From assembly GCA_964521285.1 (NCBI GenBank), contig CAZFQS010000005.1, positions 124,001 through 188,000 of the forward strand: a stretch of DNA of 64,000 nt, written 5' to 3'. A program made the position numbers and the translations under genes. This stretch comes from G020354785 sp964521285 (GTDB lineage Bacteria; Bacteroidota; Bacteroidia; Bacteroidales; UBA10428). Below are positions 43,790-52,854 of the stretch, in pieces. Position 1 is the stretch's first letter, and every line of letters begins with the position of its first letter. The notes beneath the pieces are model-generated. The model made no database searches, was not told the origin of the DNA, and saw nothing but the letters and a program-made list of their open reading frames with translations.

Positions 43790-44521
43790 TTAAAAACGAA
43801 CTGTAACTTCCTTACTACTTATCTCTTTATCACTTATATCATCTAACTGCTTAATATTTTCAGTTACAATATACCCGTCGAACAGGTGAACTATACGGTT
43901 TGCCCTTTCTGCATATGCAGGTGAGTGTGTTACCATTATTATTGTGGTGCCGTCGTTGTTCAGGTTTTCCAGCAAATTCATGACTTCTTCCCCGTTTTTT
44001 GAATCAAGGTTTCCTGTAGGCTCATCTGCCAGGATAAGCAGAGGATTTGATACAACTGCCCGTGCTACCGCCACTCTTTGTTGCTGTCCTCCTGACAATT
44101 GCTGGGGAAAATGCTTTTTTCTATGTGATATCTGCATCCTGTCCAGGACATCGCTAACCTTTTTCTTTCTTTGAGATGATTTCATTTTTAAATATAAAAG
44201 AGGTAACTCAACATTCTCATATACATTAAGTTCATCTATCAAATTAAAACTTTGAAAAACAAACCCGATATTACCTTTCCTGAGATTTGTCCGGTGCCTT
44301 TCCTTATGTCCGGAGACTTCCTGATCCATAAAGTAATACTCACCTTTAGAAGGATTATCCAGTAATCCCAGAATATTCAAAAGGGTTGATTTACCACAGC
44401 CTGAAGGTCCCATTACCGCAACAAACTCACCCTTTTTCACTTCCAGGTTTACTTTATTTAAGGCAGTTGTTTCTATTTCTTCGGTTCTGAAAATTTTAAC
44501 CAGGTTACTCGTCTTAATCAT
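43790..44521 (-). CDS. ABC transporter ATP-binding protein (MacB/LolD-like)
   Basis: This is the 243-aa ATPase partner of the downstream FtsX-type permease. It has Walker A GPSGCGKS with TLLNILG, the Q-loop FVFQSFNLIDEL, the signature LSGGQQQRVAVARAV, Walker B LLILADEPTGNLD and the H-loop MVTHSPAYA. It is the first gene of a two-gene operon, with a candidate sigma-54 promoter 43 bases upstream and the two-component regulator genes diverging beyond. Transcription is therefore probably switched on by that regulator. Confidence 0.95.
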   Translation of the reverse strand: MIKTSNLVKIFRTEEIETTALNKVNLEVKKGEFVAVMGPSGCGKSTLLNILGLLDNPSKGEYYFMDQEVSGHKERHRTNLRKGNIGFVFQSFNLIDELNVYENVELPLLYLKMKSSQRKKKVSDVLDRMQISHRKKHFPQQLSGGQQQRVAVARAVVSNPLLILADEPTGNLDSKNGEEVMNLLENLNNDGTTIIMVTHSPAYAERANRIVHLFDGYIVTENIKQLDDISDKEISSKEVTVRF

Positions 44522-44563
44522 AATAGTACAGTTATTTTAAGAATTAATAATATTTTATGATTG

Positions 44564-44578
44564 ACAATTTATATGCCA
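44564..44578 (-). promoter_or_regulatory. Candidate sigma-54 (-24/-12) promoter of the ABC operon
   Basis: On the minus strand the sequence reads TGGCATATAAATTGT. It matches the -24/-12 consensus TGGCAYRNNNNTTGC at all but the last base, with GG and the TTG element spaced correctly. The start point would be near 44553, 30 bases before the ATPase gene. The adjacent NtrC-type regulator is of the class that activates such promoters. Confidence 0.6.
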
Positions 44579-44642
44579 GAAACCGTATTATTTACTATAT
44601 CAATGAATTATACATTTATTAAAATGATTACCACTTAATAAT

Positions 44643-44669
44643 TGTTCAGATATCGAACATTAATTGTTC
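44643..44669. promoter_or_regulatory. Candidate operator for the NtrC-type regulator
   Basis: Three half-sites TGTTC (44643-44647), GAACA (44655-44659) and TGTTC (44665-44669) form two overlapping inverted repeats. They lie about 100 bases upstream of the sigma-54 start point, a usual enhancer distance. The last half-site overlaps the -33 region of the regulator's own promoter, so autoregulation is plausible. Confidence 0.55.
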
Positions 44670-44696
44670 AAAATATTTACATTTAGGTTAACTTTG
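44664..44696 (+). promoter_or_regulatory. Candidate housekeeping promoter of the regulator-kinase operon
   Basis: TTG at 44664-44666 and TAACTTTG at 44689-44696 with a 22-bp spacer. The start point is predicted near 44703. The TTG lies inside the last TGTTC half-site. Confidence 0.5.
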
Positions 44697-44725
44697 AATA
44701 TGTTTTAAAGGTAAATTATATTGTA

Positions 44726-46102
44726 ATGGCCACAAAAAAAGGAAAAATCTTAATCGTCGATGATAATGTTCAGATACTAAACTCACTAAAAATTTTATTA
44801 AAAAGTGAATATGAAGAAATAGAGACTATAAAAAATCCAAACCTGATTCCGGAGAAAATTCGATCAAATAATTATGATATTATACTTCTTGATATGAATT
44901 TTGCAGCTGGAATTAATACAGGAAATGAAGGAATTTTCTGGTTGAGGGAGATGCTCAAACTTGATCCTGATGCAATAGTAATTTTGATCACTGCTTACGG
45001 AGATATTAACCTGGCTGTACAATCAATAAAAGAAGGTGCAACTGACTTTATAACCAAACCCTGGGATACTGAGAAATTATTGACAACATTAAGTACTGCC
45101 TATGAACTGCGTCAGTCAAAGCTTGAAGTTAACAGTTTAAAAAACAAACAAAAGCAACTGACTGAAGATATTGATAAACATTTTCAGATGTTTACAGGCA
45201 CTTCCAAAGCTATGCAGCAGTTACAGCAGACTATCAATAAAGTTGCATATACCGATGCTAATGTACTGATACTTGGAGAAAACGGAACCGGGAAAGAGCT
45301 GATAGCACGCGAAATTCATAAAAAATCAAAAAGAAGCTCTGAAGTTTTTGTGTCAGTTGATATGGGAGCACTAACTGAAACATTGTTTGAAAGTGAAATA
45401 TTTGGACATATTAAAGGAGCATTTACTGATGCTAAAGAAAACAAGGCAGGGCGATTTGAAATAGCATCAGGAGGCACACTCTTCCTTGATGAAATAGGAA
45501 ATATATCTATGTCAGGACAGTCAAAGCTTTTGTCTGTAATACAAAACCGGCAAATAGCCAGAGTAGGTTCAAATAAATTAATACCTATTGACATTCGTCT
45601 GATTTCAGCGACCAATAAAGCTATTTATAATATGGTAGAAGAGAATCTGTTTCGGGAAGATTTATTATATAGAATAAATACAATACAGATTGAAGTTCCT
45701 CCCTTACGAAAAAGGAAAGATGATATACCCGGATTTGTAGATTATTTTCTGAAACAATATTCAAACAAGTACGAAAAACCTTTATTAAAAATTACATCAG
45801 ATGCGTATGCCTCACTAACAAATTATTCATGGCCTGGAAATGTCAGGGAATTAAAGCACACTGTTGAAAAAGCAGTGATCCTTTCTGAATCAGATGTCCT
45901 GAAACCGGAAGATTTTTACCTGCGACAGTTGAAACCTGACGATAATATGAATGTGGATTCATTAAAACTGGTTGATGCAGAAAAGTACACTATTGAAAGA
46001 GTTCTGGAAAAATGCAATGGTAATCTAAGCAAAGCAGCAAAAATGCTTGAAATTTCCAGGACAACTTTATATGCGAAAATTGAAAAATATAAAATAAAGT
46101 AA
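44726..46102 (+). CDS. Sigma-54-dependent response regulator (NtrC family)
   Basis: A 458-aa activator with three domains. The receiver (residues 7-125) has phospho-acceptor Asp56 in DIILLDMNF. The AAA+ domain has Walker A GENGTGKE, a loop reading GAFTDA where GAFTGA is the usual form, Walker B GGTLFLDEIG, and the Arg-finger region FREDLLYRIN. The Fis-type helix-turn-helix is at the C-terminus (GNLSKAAKMLEISRTTLYAKIEKYKI). It is divergent from the ABC operon and cotranscribed with the kinase gene 13 bases downstream. It likely activates the ABC operon when phosphorylated. Confidence 0.95.
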   Translation: MATKKGKILIVDDNVQILNSLKILLKSEYEEIETIKNPNLIPEKIRSNNYDIILLDMNFAAGINTGNEGIFWLREMLKLDPDAIVILITAYGDINLAVQSIKEGATDFITKPWDTEKLLTTLSTAYELRQSKLEVNSLKNKQKQLTEDIDKHFQMFTGTSKAMQQLQQTINKVAYTDANVLILGENGTGKELIAREIHKKSKRSSEVFVSVDMGALTETLFESEIFGHIKGAFTDAKENKAGRFEIASGGTLFLDEIGNISMSGQSKLLSVIQNRQIARVGSNKLIPIDIRLISATNKAIYNMVEENLFREDLLYRINTIQIEVPPLRKRKDDIPGFVDYFLKQYSNKYEKPLLKITSDAYASLTNYSWPGNVRELKHTVEKAVILSESDVLKPEDFYLRQLKPDDNMNVDSLKLVDAEKYTIERVLEKCNGNLSKAAKMLEISRTTLYAKIEKYKIK

Positions 46103-46115
46103 AACCTGGCGCATT

Positions 46116-47465
46116 ATGTTACAAAATCTGTTTGCTATAAACATCTTTATAAGGGTAATATTAATTTCGTTAAACAGTTTTGCCTTCATTTTCATTTTAA
46201 CTGAAACGAACCGGCCTGCAACAGCAATTTTTCTCGGATTATTGCTGATATATCTTACAGGTAACCTGTTTTATTATGTAAACAGGACTAACAGGGAACT
46301 TGCAAACTTTCTTATTTACCTTAAAGAAAATGACACATCATTGGCTCTAAAATCAAAAAAACTGGATAAAACATTTAAAGGTTTGCGACAAAGTTTTAAA
46401 AAAATTACTGATGAATTAAAAAAAGCAAGAATTGAAAGAGAAATAGAACAAAGATACATTGAAACGGTTTTTGAACATGTAGGTATCGGACTAATATCTT
46501 TTGATGAACAGGGTAGGATTGAAAAGATAAATAAAGCTGCAAAAAATTTACTGAACATTACCCACGCTACAAGTATTTCAGAATTAGACAAAGTGCATTA
46601 TGGCCTGGCAGAAAAACTTATAAGTCAACAACCTGGTTTACAGTCATTACTTAAAATTAAAATTAATAATGAAATTTTTCAGATTGCAATTAAATCAACT
46701 ATTACGGTTATAGAAAATAAAAGAATTAAAATAATATCACTTCAGGATATACGAAATGAGCTGGAAGAAAAAGAACTTGACAGCTGGAAAAAACTTATCA
46801 GCACCCTTACACATGAAATAATGAATTCAATTACCCCAATAACAACTCTTACAGTTGCAATAAAACGCTGTTTTAAGCATAATGGCAATATTAAATCACC
46901 TGAAAACATAAGTATTGAAAATATTAAAGATGCAATTGACAGTACTAACATAATTGAAGAACGTAGCAAAGGCCTTATTTCATTTGTGGATAAATACAGA
47001 AGTATTACGAAGTTGCCTGTGCCTGCACTTACCAGGGTATCTGTTTCACGGCTCTTCAGTGATCTTGAAATGCTTTTTAAAGATACATTTGAGTTAAAAA
47101 AAATCAAGTTTAAAAAAGAGATAATTCCCGATAATTTAAAGATTACAGCAGATAAAAAGCTTATGGAACAAGTCCTGATAAATCTGATTAAGAATTCTTT
47201 AGATGCAATGAAAAATCTTAAAAATGGTTTAATTATCTTCAGAGCATTTGAAGAAAATTATAACGCAAATATTCAAATAATTGACAACGGACCGGGTATT
47301 CCTGATGAAATTTTAGAAAACATATTTACTCCTTTTTATACCACTAAAGAAAAAGGAACAGGTATTGGTTTAAGTATTTCAAGACAAATAATAAGAATGC
47401 ATAAAGGTAAAATTTTTCTAAGGTCTGTGCCAAATAAAGAGACTATAGCTACCATTTGCATATAG
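46116..47465 (+). CDS. Sensor histidine kinase
   Basis: This 449-aa membrane kinase has two N-terminal helices (residues 8-28 and 35-55) with a very short loop between them. That suggests it senses within the membrane, or through its partner, rather than by a periplasmic domain. A PAS-like region follows (ETVFEHVGIGLISFDEQGRIEKINKAA, 116-145). The H-box is LISTLTHEIMNSITPI with phospho-His233, and the ATPase has the N-box NLIKNSLDAMKNL, DNGPGIP and GTGIGLSIS. Kinases beside bacitracin-type transporters often have this short-loop design. It is the cognate partner of the upstream regulator. Confidence 0.93.
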   Translation: MLQNLFAINIFIRVILISLNSFAFIFILTETNRPATAIFLGLLLIYLTGNLFYYVNRTNRELANFLIYLKENDTSLALKSKKLDKTFKGLRQSFKKITDELKKARIEREIEQRYIETVFEHVGIGLISFDEQGRIEKINKAAKNLLNITHATSISELDKVHYGLAEKLISQQPGLQSLLKIKINNEIFQIAIKSTITVIENKRIKIISLQDIRNELEEKELDSWKKLISTLTHEIMNSITPITTLTVAIKRCFKHNGNIKSPENISIENIKDAIDSTNIIEERSKGLISFVDKYRSITKLPVPALTRVSVSRLFSDLEMLFKDTFELKKIKFKKEIIPDNLKITADKKLMEQVLINLIKNSLDAMKNLKNGLIIFRAFEENYNANIQIIDNGPGIPDEILENIFTPFYTTKEKGTGIGLSISRQIIRMHKGKIFLRSVPNKETIATICI

Positions 47466-47525
47466 TTTTATTCACTACAATAATAACATCAAATTCATAT
47501 AAAAGCCGGGATGTAAAGACAGCTT

Positions 47526-48647
47526 TTAATACTTTCCGTAAGTTCTTGCTGTCTCAACCATTGCATAAATATTTTCATCAGGAGTGTCTCTTCCGCATTG
47601 ATCACCTGTAGATAGTATAAATCCACCTTTTACGCCTGCATCATCTATTGCTTTTTGCGATGCTCTGATTACATCTTCTTTAGTTCCATATAGCATAATA
47701 TTAGTTGTATGAAGATTTCCTTTTAAGATTATTTTATTTCCGTATTCTTTTTTTAGTTCTGCCAGGTCGCAATCACCCATTGGTGGTGTTTCCAGCGGAT
47801 CAATGACAGATAACTGAGTTTCTTCAGCTGCCATTTTAACAAGCTCCTTTTCGGGACCACAGGAATGAACATGAGTAGGAATACCAATTTCAGCTGCAAG
47901 TTCTGTTACTTTTTTTAAAGCAGGTAATACAAGCTTTCTGAAGACTTCCGGTGATTGGAATACAAGTGAACCTGAAGCCCCGCAAAATAAGAAATCAGGT
48001 TTTTCTTCAAGGGATGCCATAATACTAAGTCTTCTTTTCATTTTTTCAATCATCTTATCTCTTATTACAAAATACTTATGCGGATCACTGAAGTAAGCAA
48101 ATATATCTTCAGGCCTTTTAAGAATAAGTGTTTCAACACCACTTGGCATCCCAATTATACCATATTCACCCATTTCTTTCTTGATTATTTTCCATAAATC
48201 CATTCCCTTCGGCCACTTTTTAGCAGGAATAACTTCTTCCCATGTATCAGGTATTTCATGCAAACCAACTTGTGAAGGTAAAACATCGGTTGCTGGCGGG
48301 TTGTCTTTAGTATGAACTATAACAAATTTGCTCCACTGCCCGGTATCTGTATTAAAATCCTGTGTTATAATACGTTCTTCATTTTTATATACAATTCTCT
48401 GTTCCAGCTTCAGATCATCATTAAACAGGTCTCCGAATTCATAAAGTTCAAATCCTCCGTCGATATTAAAATATTTGACTGCATCTATATATGCTTTCCA
48501 TAGAGGAGGATCCTGATACAGGTAAATATCCCAGAAAGGTTTGCCTGTTAATCTTGCAGGGACCATATTTGAAATATCAGGACAAACAGGTACACAGTCG
48601 GGTATTTCACCTTTTAATAATGTAAGTAGTCTTTCTCTATTTGTCAT
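47526..48647 (-). CDS. Uroporphyrinogen decarboxylase (URO-D) family protein, MtaA/methyltransferase-like
   Basis: This 373-aa member of the URO-D superfamily has the TIM-barrel elements FLFCGASGSLVFQSPEVFRKLVLPALKKV and the metal-site motif HVHSCGPEKELVKM. ILKGNLHTTNIMLYGTKEDV and FILSTGDQCGRDTPDENI follow. The His-x-Cys pattern is typical of the zinc-dependent corrinoid:thiol methyltransferases (MtaA, CmuA) and related proteins rather than of haem-pathway HemE. The substrate is not evident, and no corrinoid protein gene is adjacent. The next gene upstream is a T9SS cargo on the other strand. Confidence 0.88.
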   Translation of the reverse strand: MTNRERLLTLLKGEIPDCVPVCPDISNMVPARLTGKPFWDIYLYQDPPLWKAYIDAVKYFNIDGGFELYEFGDLFNDDLKLEQRIVYKNEERIITQDFNTDTGQWSKFVIVHTKDNPPATDVLPSQVGLHEIPDTWEEVIPAKKWPKGMDLWKIIKKEMGEYGIIGMPSGVETLILKRPEDIFAYFSDPHKYFVIRDKMIEKMKRRLSIMASLEEKPDFLFCGASGSLVFQSPEVFRKLVLPALKKVTELAAEIGIPTHVHSCGPEKELVKMAAEETQLSVIDPLETPPMGDCDLAELKKEYGNKIILKGNLHTTNIMLYGTKEDVIRASQKAIDDAGVKGGFILSTGDQCGRDTPDENIYAMVETARTYGKY

Positions 48648-48852
48648 TATATTGTTAAATAGTAAGGAAATTAAATATTTTTCCCGGAATTGAAAAACTT
48701 ATTTGCATTAAGTATAAAAAGCCAGAGAGGTAAGAATGCTGCTGAATTTAAGAGCTATCTTATCATGATCAAATGACAATTATGTCTAATAAGTTATCAA
48801 AATAAACTATATTCAGAAACAAATAATACATAAAACAGGATTATATTAATTA

Positions 48853-48869
48853 TAAATTTGATATTTTTG
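48853..48869 (+). promoter_or_regulatory. Candidate -7 boxes upstream of the T9SS cargo gene
   Basis: Two adjacent matches to TAnnTTTG, TAAATTTG (48853-48860) and TATTTTTG (48862-48869), lie about 50 bases upstream of the ATG. No TTG occurs at -33. The rest of the intergenic stretch 48648-48852 shows nothing. Confidence 0.35.
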
Positions 48870-48916
48870 GATATAATTCATTTAAATTCATTTATTAACT
48901 AAAATTATATGAAATT

Positions 48917-51611
48917 ATGAGAAAAAAATTATACTTTATGCTACTATTAAAAGTAGCGCTATTTGCAATAATCTGCGCCTTTCTTTTTAGCTTTAACAGT
49001 AGGGCGCAGGAATTGGTCTTTAATGGTGATTTTTCATTACCTGATGATGGCCAAAAGTATACAAACATTAACCTGATTCCTGGCTGGCATAATGATACAA
49101 CATTTGATGATGCAAGTGGCAGGGAGCNNNNNNNNNNNNNNNNNNNNNNNNNNNNNNNNNNNNNNNNNNNNNNNNNNNNNNNNNNNNNNNNNNNNNNNNN
49201 NNNNNNNNNNNNNNNNNNNNNNNNNNNGTATTGACTTCCTGTTAACTCCCGGCGCAGGATTTTTACCCTATGAAGGTACTTTTTATCTCTCTCGTGGGAA
49301 TGATTATGTTGGAGACAATTTAGTAATTGAACTCGGTATAACTGTTGCTGATGACGATAATACCTGGGTTCAGTTTGACGATGTCAGCCTTATTGAGAAT
49401 ATTTCACTATTAACCGAACTGGTCTTTAATGGTGATTTTGCATTACCCGATGATGGCCAAAAGTATACAAACATTAATCTGATTCCTGGCTGGCATAATG
49501 ATACAACATTTGATGATGCAAGTGGCAGGGAGCCAGACGATTTCGCTTATTTGGTAAATGTTGGCGGCAGGATTTATCAGCCTCTTGGAATAATTCCTGA
49601 TGAAAATGTTGAATACAATCTATCTCTAATGTCTAATCTCGCATGGTCTGCCAAGGATACTGTTTACACAATTGTTTATTTAAGTACATTTAGTGGTACA
49701 GATACAACAAACAGAACTATTATTGACAGTATTGACTTCCTGTTAACTCCCGGCGCAGGATTTTTACCCTATGAAGGTACTTTCTATCTTGTTCATGGGA
49801 ATGATTATGTTGGAGACAATTTAGTAATTGAACTTGGTATTACTGTTGCTGATGACAATAATACCTGGGTTCAGTTTGACGATGTCAGCCTTATTGAGAA
49901 TCTTTCACAATTAATTATTGGCAGTAATATGGAAGATTCTACAGTCTGGACTACTTACTGGAGAGATGATAATCCTGATATAGGTACTTTTGTGTTCAAT
50001 TATACTGAAGATGTACCTGCAGCCGGCGATGGTGGTTGTTTAAATATTACAGTCGCCGGAGCGTCAGGAGCTTTTGTAAAACAAGCAGTAACAATAACTC
50101 CTGGACATAATTATTCATTTACCGGAGCATTTAAAAATATTTCAACAGATGAAATTACAAATAGCTGGATTGAAATTATTCTAACAAGAAAAGAACCTGA
50201 ATTAAATAAAGAGTTCAGTGCTGGCGATGCATATGTTATCTATGAAATGAACAGTTGGATGAGTCCACCATATGACAGCTTAGATATTGATGGTACTTTT
50301 GAAGATAACTTTAATTTGAGAGGAGCAGAATCAAATACATTCTTAATACCTGATACTGTTACTGAAACAACATGGTATGTCTTAATTAAAGCTGGAAGCG
50401 CAAACACAGCTGGAAGCACAACTCCAACTATTGAATATTTATTTGACAATATAAGTCTTGTTGACCTTGGAGTTGCAGGTACTACATTCTCAATTGAGAA
50501 TATTGTGTTTGGTTCTGTTGATAATGCAGAAGACTTTACAGGAACTGTAAATTTGAGTTGGGATGCTGATTCTGTATATCTTAAATTTGTTATGGTAGAT
50601 GATAGTATCGTTAATGCTGGTGCCAGCTACCAGGTAGATAATATCGAAATTTATTTTGATATGGATAATTCCAAGAATATCCACTGGCCAAGAAATCAAA
50701 GTTGGCAAAAAGCAGTTGATGATGCCTATGACGCAAATGATTATCAATTGAGGCTTGTTCCTGATGTGCCTTTTGCAACAAATAATACTGCGAGACCAGG
50801 TGGTCCGTCTATTGTAAGTGGAAGTGAAAATCAGGTATATACAAGAACTGCAGATGGCTATGAATTTATACTGAATATTGCGTGGGATTCATTACTCTTA
50901 GGATTTAATGCTGCAGTTGGTACTGAAATAGGTTTTGATGTACTCCATAGTGATAATGATGCTGTTGCCAGTGATGCTAATCGTAACCAGATTACATTTA
51001 ACTCACCTACAGATAAACCTTATAACGATCCTTGCTTATTTGGTACTTTGCAGCTCAGATCAAACGGAACATTTATGAGAATATTGGATACCGAGGCACC
51101 TACTGTTCCTGCTAATTTAGCTGCAGCTGTGGATCAGATGGATGTTGTTTTAACCTGGGATGCATCAACTGATAACATTGTTGTTCATAATTATGTTATC
51201 AGGCAGGGAGCCGCAGCTATTGATACAATTCTGGCAAAACAAACAGATAATACATATACAGTTCCGGATTTGGCCGTTGGTGATTATGAATTTCGTGTCA
51301 GAGCTGTTGACGTATATGGACAAGCATCTGGTTGGACTGGTGCTGTCGCTGCAACTGTTACATCTGTTGATGAAAACTATATGGCGAAATTAAAATTGTA
51401 TCCAAACCCGGCTAACGATGTAATAAATATCAGCAGTGTAGAATTAATTGAAAGTGTTACAATTACAGATATTATAGGGCAGGAAGTAATGAAGGTTAAT
51501 ATTAATGCTTCAAATACCCAGTTAAGTGTTGAAGGTTTGAATAGCGGTGTATACTTTGTAACAGTTAAATTCAGTGAGGGTTCAACTGTAAGTAGAATTA
51601 TTATTGAATAA
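48917..51611 (+). CDS. T9SS-sorted multidomain carbohydrate-binding-like protein, interrupted by an assembly gap
   Basis: One large secreted protein, seen as two reading frames because of the 100-N gap. After the signal (cleavage near SRAQ) come two nearly identical 167-aa modules with ELVFNGDF...GWHNDTTFDD...VQFDDVSLIEN, of a CBM4_9/DUF642-like jelly-roll type. A divergent third module (LIIGSNMEDSTVWTTYWRDDN) is followed by a CBM9-like domain (FSIENIVFGSVDNAEDF to LFGTLQL). A fibronectin type III domain (APTVPANLAAAV) and a type A T9SS sorting domain (LKLYPNPANDVINI, GVYFVTVKF) end the protein. If the gap is 195 bp, the ORF is continuous and encodes 929 aa. No catalytic domain is present, so glycan binding is inferred. 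Confidence 0.85.
49015..49905 (+). repeat. Tandem intragenic duplication, unit 501 bp if the gap is corrected
   Basis: Copy 1 starts GGTCTTTAATGGTGAT at 49015 and copy 2 at 49421. Readable parts are about 95% identical at the DNA level, so the duplication is recent or homogenised. The gap falls inside copy 1. Confidence 0.9.
49128..49227. other. Assembly gap of exactly 100 N
   Basis: A placeholder of 100 N. The same stretch in copy 2 of the repeat (49534-49728) is 195 bp. Substituting 195 for 100 brings the two flanking reading frames into register, so the real gap is probably 195 bp or differs from it by a multiple of three. Confidence 0.97.
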
Positions 51612-51633
51612 TTTTTAATGAAATTCCAAGAAG

Positions 51634-51664
51634 GAGGCTGGTAATTTTATCAGCCTCTTTTTTT
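51634..51664 (+). terminator. Rho-independent terminator of the T9SS cargo gene
   Basis: GAGGCTG (51634-51640) pairs with CAGCCTC (51651-51657) around a 10-nt loop, followed by eight T. It lies 22 bases past the stop. Confidence 0.82.
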
Positions 51665-51753
51665 GATTAATTTTAAAAGACATAAAGAGTATTTAGATAT
51701 AGAAATTACGATAATTTACTATTTTTCGTAATATTTTAATACAAAAACCACAT

Positions 51754-52128
51754 ATGATGGATAAAATTTTTCCAAGGCAGGACGTAGCCCGCAGCATTTT
51801 TAATGCAATGAATACGCGGGATTTCTCGGAGTTTGAAAATTTTGTTTCTGAAGATGTTGTTTTTGATTTCCCGGGAGCCGGACGTATCGAAGGTTATAAA
51901 AGGGTTCTTATTTTTCTTAAGGCATTGTTGAGAAAGTACCCGAAACTTACATTTACCATATCTGAAATCATCGCTGATAATCAGAGGGCATGTGCAGTAT
52001 GGACAAATGAAGGTGAAGATTTGGATGGCAATCACTATTCAAACAGCGGTATAACACTTTTATATTTCAGGGGTGAAAAATTAACATTTATAAGTGATTA
52101 TTTTAAAGATACTTCATTCGTAAAATAG
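51754..52128 (+). CDS. Nuclear transport factor 2 (SnoaL-like) family protein
   Basis: This 124-aa cone-fold protein begins with helices (PRQDVARSIFNAMNTRDFSEFENFVSEDVVFDFPGAG). The beta-sheet half follows (YKRVLIFLKALLRKYPKLTFTISEIIADNQRACAVWTNEGEDLDG, ITLLYFRGEKLTFISDYFKDT). The pattern is that of ketosteroid isomerase/SnoaL-like polypeptides, which may be small enzymes or ligand binders; no activity can be assigned. It is 42 bases upstream of a flavodoxin-fold gene and could be cotranscribed with it. Confidence 0.85.
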   Translation: MMDKIFPRQDVARSIFNAMNTRDFSEFENFVSEDVVFDFPGAGRIEGYKRVLIFLKALLRKYPKLTFTISEIIADNQRACAVWTNEGEDLDGNHYSNSGITLLYFRGEKLTFISDYFKDTSFVK

Positions 52129-52170
52129 TTATAAATCCTGAGTTTTATTTTTTATTATTTAATTTCTACC

Positions 52171-52830
52171 ATGAAGAAAGTATTAGCATTAAATGGCAGT
52201 ATGCGCGCATATGGAAATACAACAATCCTGTTGCAGTATTTTCTTGATGGTGCAAAAAATTTTACCGGGGACGTTGAAGAGATAGTTGCCCGTGATATTA
52301 ATATTGAATACTGCAGGGGCTGTCTCCGCTGTAACCTCCTTGGCCGGTGTTCAGTAAGTGGAGATGACTGGCTGGAGATAAGCAATAAAATACTTGATGC
52401 AAATGTGATTGTATTTGCTTCGCCTATATATTTTCATCATATTACCGCTTCACTGAAAAAGATTATTGAACGGTTCCGTTCATTTGTTCACGTACAGATA
52501 ACAGAGACGGGCCTGATTCATACCCCATGGCAGGAATGGGACAAAGATATTGTATTGTTACTGTGCATGGGTTCTTCAGATGTTTCAGATGCCAGGCCGG
52601 TTATTGAGCTTTTTAAATTTATCAAATCAATTCTCGGATCGAAAAACAGGTTACATATAATAACTGCAACCAGACTTGCCGTTATAAAACAGGTAATCAA
52701 AACAGAGGAACAGCTTAGGGAACTTTATCCGAAACTTAATCTGCCGGTAGATCTTGCTAAAGAAGACTTCAGTAAAAATCAGAAAGTATTAAAACAGTGC
52801 TTCGAACTCGGGAAAGTTCTTGCGCAATGA
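52171..52830 (+). CDS. Flavodoxin-fold NAD(P)H-dependent oxidoreductase (iron-sulfur flavoprotein-like)
   Basis: A 219-aa flavoprotein. The FMN phosphate loop is LNGSMRAYGNTTILLQYFLDG, and the second FMN-binding stretch is VIVFASPIYFHHITASLKKIIERF. Between them is YCRGCLRCNLLGRCSVSGDD, whose Cys residues match the cysteine cluster of iron-sulfur flavoproteins or of NAD(P)H-dependent reductases with CxxCxxCxxxG(x)C. Electron donor and acceptor are unknown. It may be paired with the preceding NTF2-like gene. Confidence 0.88.
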   Translation: MKKVLALNGSMRAYGNTTILLQYFLDGAKNFTGDVEEIVARDINIEYCRGCLRCNLLGRCSVSGDDWLEISNKILDANVIVFASPIYFHHITASLKKIIERFRSFVHVQITETGLIHTPWQEWDKDIVLLLCMGSSDVSDARPVIELFKFIKSILGSKNRLHIITATRLAVIKQVIKTEEQLRELYPKLNLPVDLAKEDFSKNQKVLKQCFELGKVLAQ

Positions 52831-52854
52831 AAAAGATTAGTATATTTAATTTTA

